6,505 nt of DNA from an uncultured Gammaproteobacteria bacterium (lineage in GTDB: Bacteria; Pseudomonadota; Gammaproteobacteria; Rariloculales; Rariloculaceae): positions 1 through 6,505 of the forward strand of contig CAMPKU010000234.1 of assembly GCA_946887385.1 (NCBI GenBank). The letters are read 5' to 3'. The position numbers and the translations under genes were made by a program. How positions within the stretch are numbered: position 1 is the stretch's first letter; each line of letters opens with the position of its first letter. Positions 5,947 through 6,505 of the stretch are shown here, one piece after another. The notes beneath the pieces are model-generated. The model had not been told where the DNA came from, searched no databases, and worked only from the letters and a program-made list of their open reading frames with translations.

Positions 5947-6505
5947 CGGCGTCCGTACACTCCGGCTTCGGCTTGCTCGAAAAGGCAGGGCTGGTGCTCC
6001 TGGCCCTTCAGATCGCCGTCATCGCCAGCATGTTCGTGCAGGCAGCTTTCGACGATCTGCCAAACGCCTTTCTTTCAATTGCGCTGATCACGAGCCTGAT
6101 GATCGCTGCCAATCGACGGCTGGCTCACAACGAACAGGTTCGTGGCGCTGCAGGATGGATCGTTGCGTGGCGCGGCGCCGTACTCGCGCTGCTCGCCGTC
6201 ATCACCGTGGTTGTGCTCTTCTATCGCTATCTTCCGGTCGTGACGCCCGAAACGGCGGGTAAAGGCATTTACGCGCTGTTGTGGTGTGTCATCGCCCTGA
6301 AGGGTGCCGCGATGGGCAAATTGAAGCCGGGCGGCGTCATCGGACTGCGGGTTCCGTGGACATTGAACAGTCGTCTGGCCTGGGAAAAAGCGCACCGCAC
6401 GCTTGGCCGCATCCTGTTTGGGTTCGGCTTGATCGGACTCGTGGTGAGCCTGGTCATCCCGCCGATGGTTTCACTCGGCTTGTGGGTCGCTACTGTCCTA
6501 ACCGC
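5943..6505 (+). CDS. SdpI-family integral membrane protein (partial at right edge)
   Basis: The frame is open for 187 codons to the window edge, starting at an ATG that overlaps the repressor stop by four bases, with GGTGAG (5931-5936) six bases upstream. Membrane segments are likely at about 14-33, 41-57, 72-95, 107-125, 154-172 and 174 onward. The diagnostic SdpI signature is GLRVPWTLNSRLAWEKAHR (134-152), close to the family's G-[LI]-R-x-P-W-T-L...W-x-K-x-H-R. Bacillus SdpI gives immunity to the SdpC killing peptide and signals to SdpR. The N-terminal half lacks the LPxxVPxHW-type motif of DUF1648 that begins classical SdpI, so this is a divergent or short-form member. Length so far is near the roughly 200 residues of Bacillus SdpI, so little is probably missing. 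Immunity or signal role is inferred from family and from the adjacent SdpR-like repressor; no toxin gene is seen. Confidence 0.88.
   Translation, partial: MTASVHSGFGLLEKAGLVLLALQIAVIASMFVQAAFDDLPNAFLSIALITSLMIAANRRLAHNEQVRGAAGWIVAWRGAVLALLAVITVVVLFYRYLPVVTPETAGKGIYALLWCVIALKGAAMGKLKPGGVIGLRVPWTLNSRLAWEKAHRTLGRILFGFGLIGLVVSLVIPPMVSLGLWVATVLT

Overview
The window is high-GC bacterial DNA, densely coded, with six protein genes in two opposed blocks. The 835-residue duplicated orphan permease (ADOP type) is a family best known from Acidobacteriota and also met in other soil lineages such as Gemmatimonadota and some Gammaproteobacteria. With the high GC this points to a soil or environmental Gram-negative-type organism. 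The phylum cannot be fixed from the sequence alone. I see no rRNA, tRNA, CRISPR array, insertion sequence or other sign of mobility.

Left block (positions 1-2820, minus strand): a three-gene operon read right to left. It holds a GntR regulator of the YtrA subfamily (2820-2404), an ABC-transporter ATPase of the YtrB/CcmA type (2399-1497), and a large polytopic membrane protein that runs off the left edge (1500 to beyond 1). The last two genes overlap by four bases (ATGA), and the regulator and ATPase are four bases apart, so the three are almost certainly co-transcribed. The membrane protein seems to be built of two similar halves, so one chain may supply the permease dimer that pairs with the ATPase. 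The layout recalls the ytrABCD part of the Bacillus ytr operon.

Divergent control region (2821-3024): it separates the GntR operon from the ADOP permease gene. It holds a clear inverted repeat (AGTGTA, 12 bases, TACACA on the minus strand; 2840-2863), just upstream of the regulator's GTG start. This is a strong candidate operator for the GntR protein and could control both directions.

Right block (3025-6505, plus strand): first the ADOP permease (3025-5532), an FtsX/MacB-type protein with two repeated permease modules and no ATPase of its own. After a 93-base gap comes an SdpR/SdpI-like pair: a small ArsR-superfamily repressor without metal-binding cysteines (5626-5946), overlapping by four bases with an SdpI-family membrane protein (5943 to beyond 6505). 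Their promoter carries a perfect 12-base palindrome covering the -10 box, and the -10 lies so close to the ATG that the mRNA may be leaderless.

Taken together, the window looks like a cell-envelope or antimicrobial-peptide response neighbourhood: two self-regulated cassettes (GntR-ABC and SdpR-SdpI), each a repressor followed by membrane proteins, flanking an orphan permease. That functional reading is inference; the family assignments rest on motifs.
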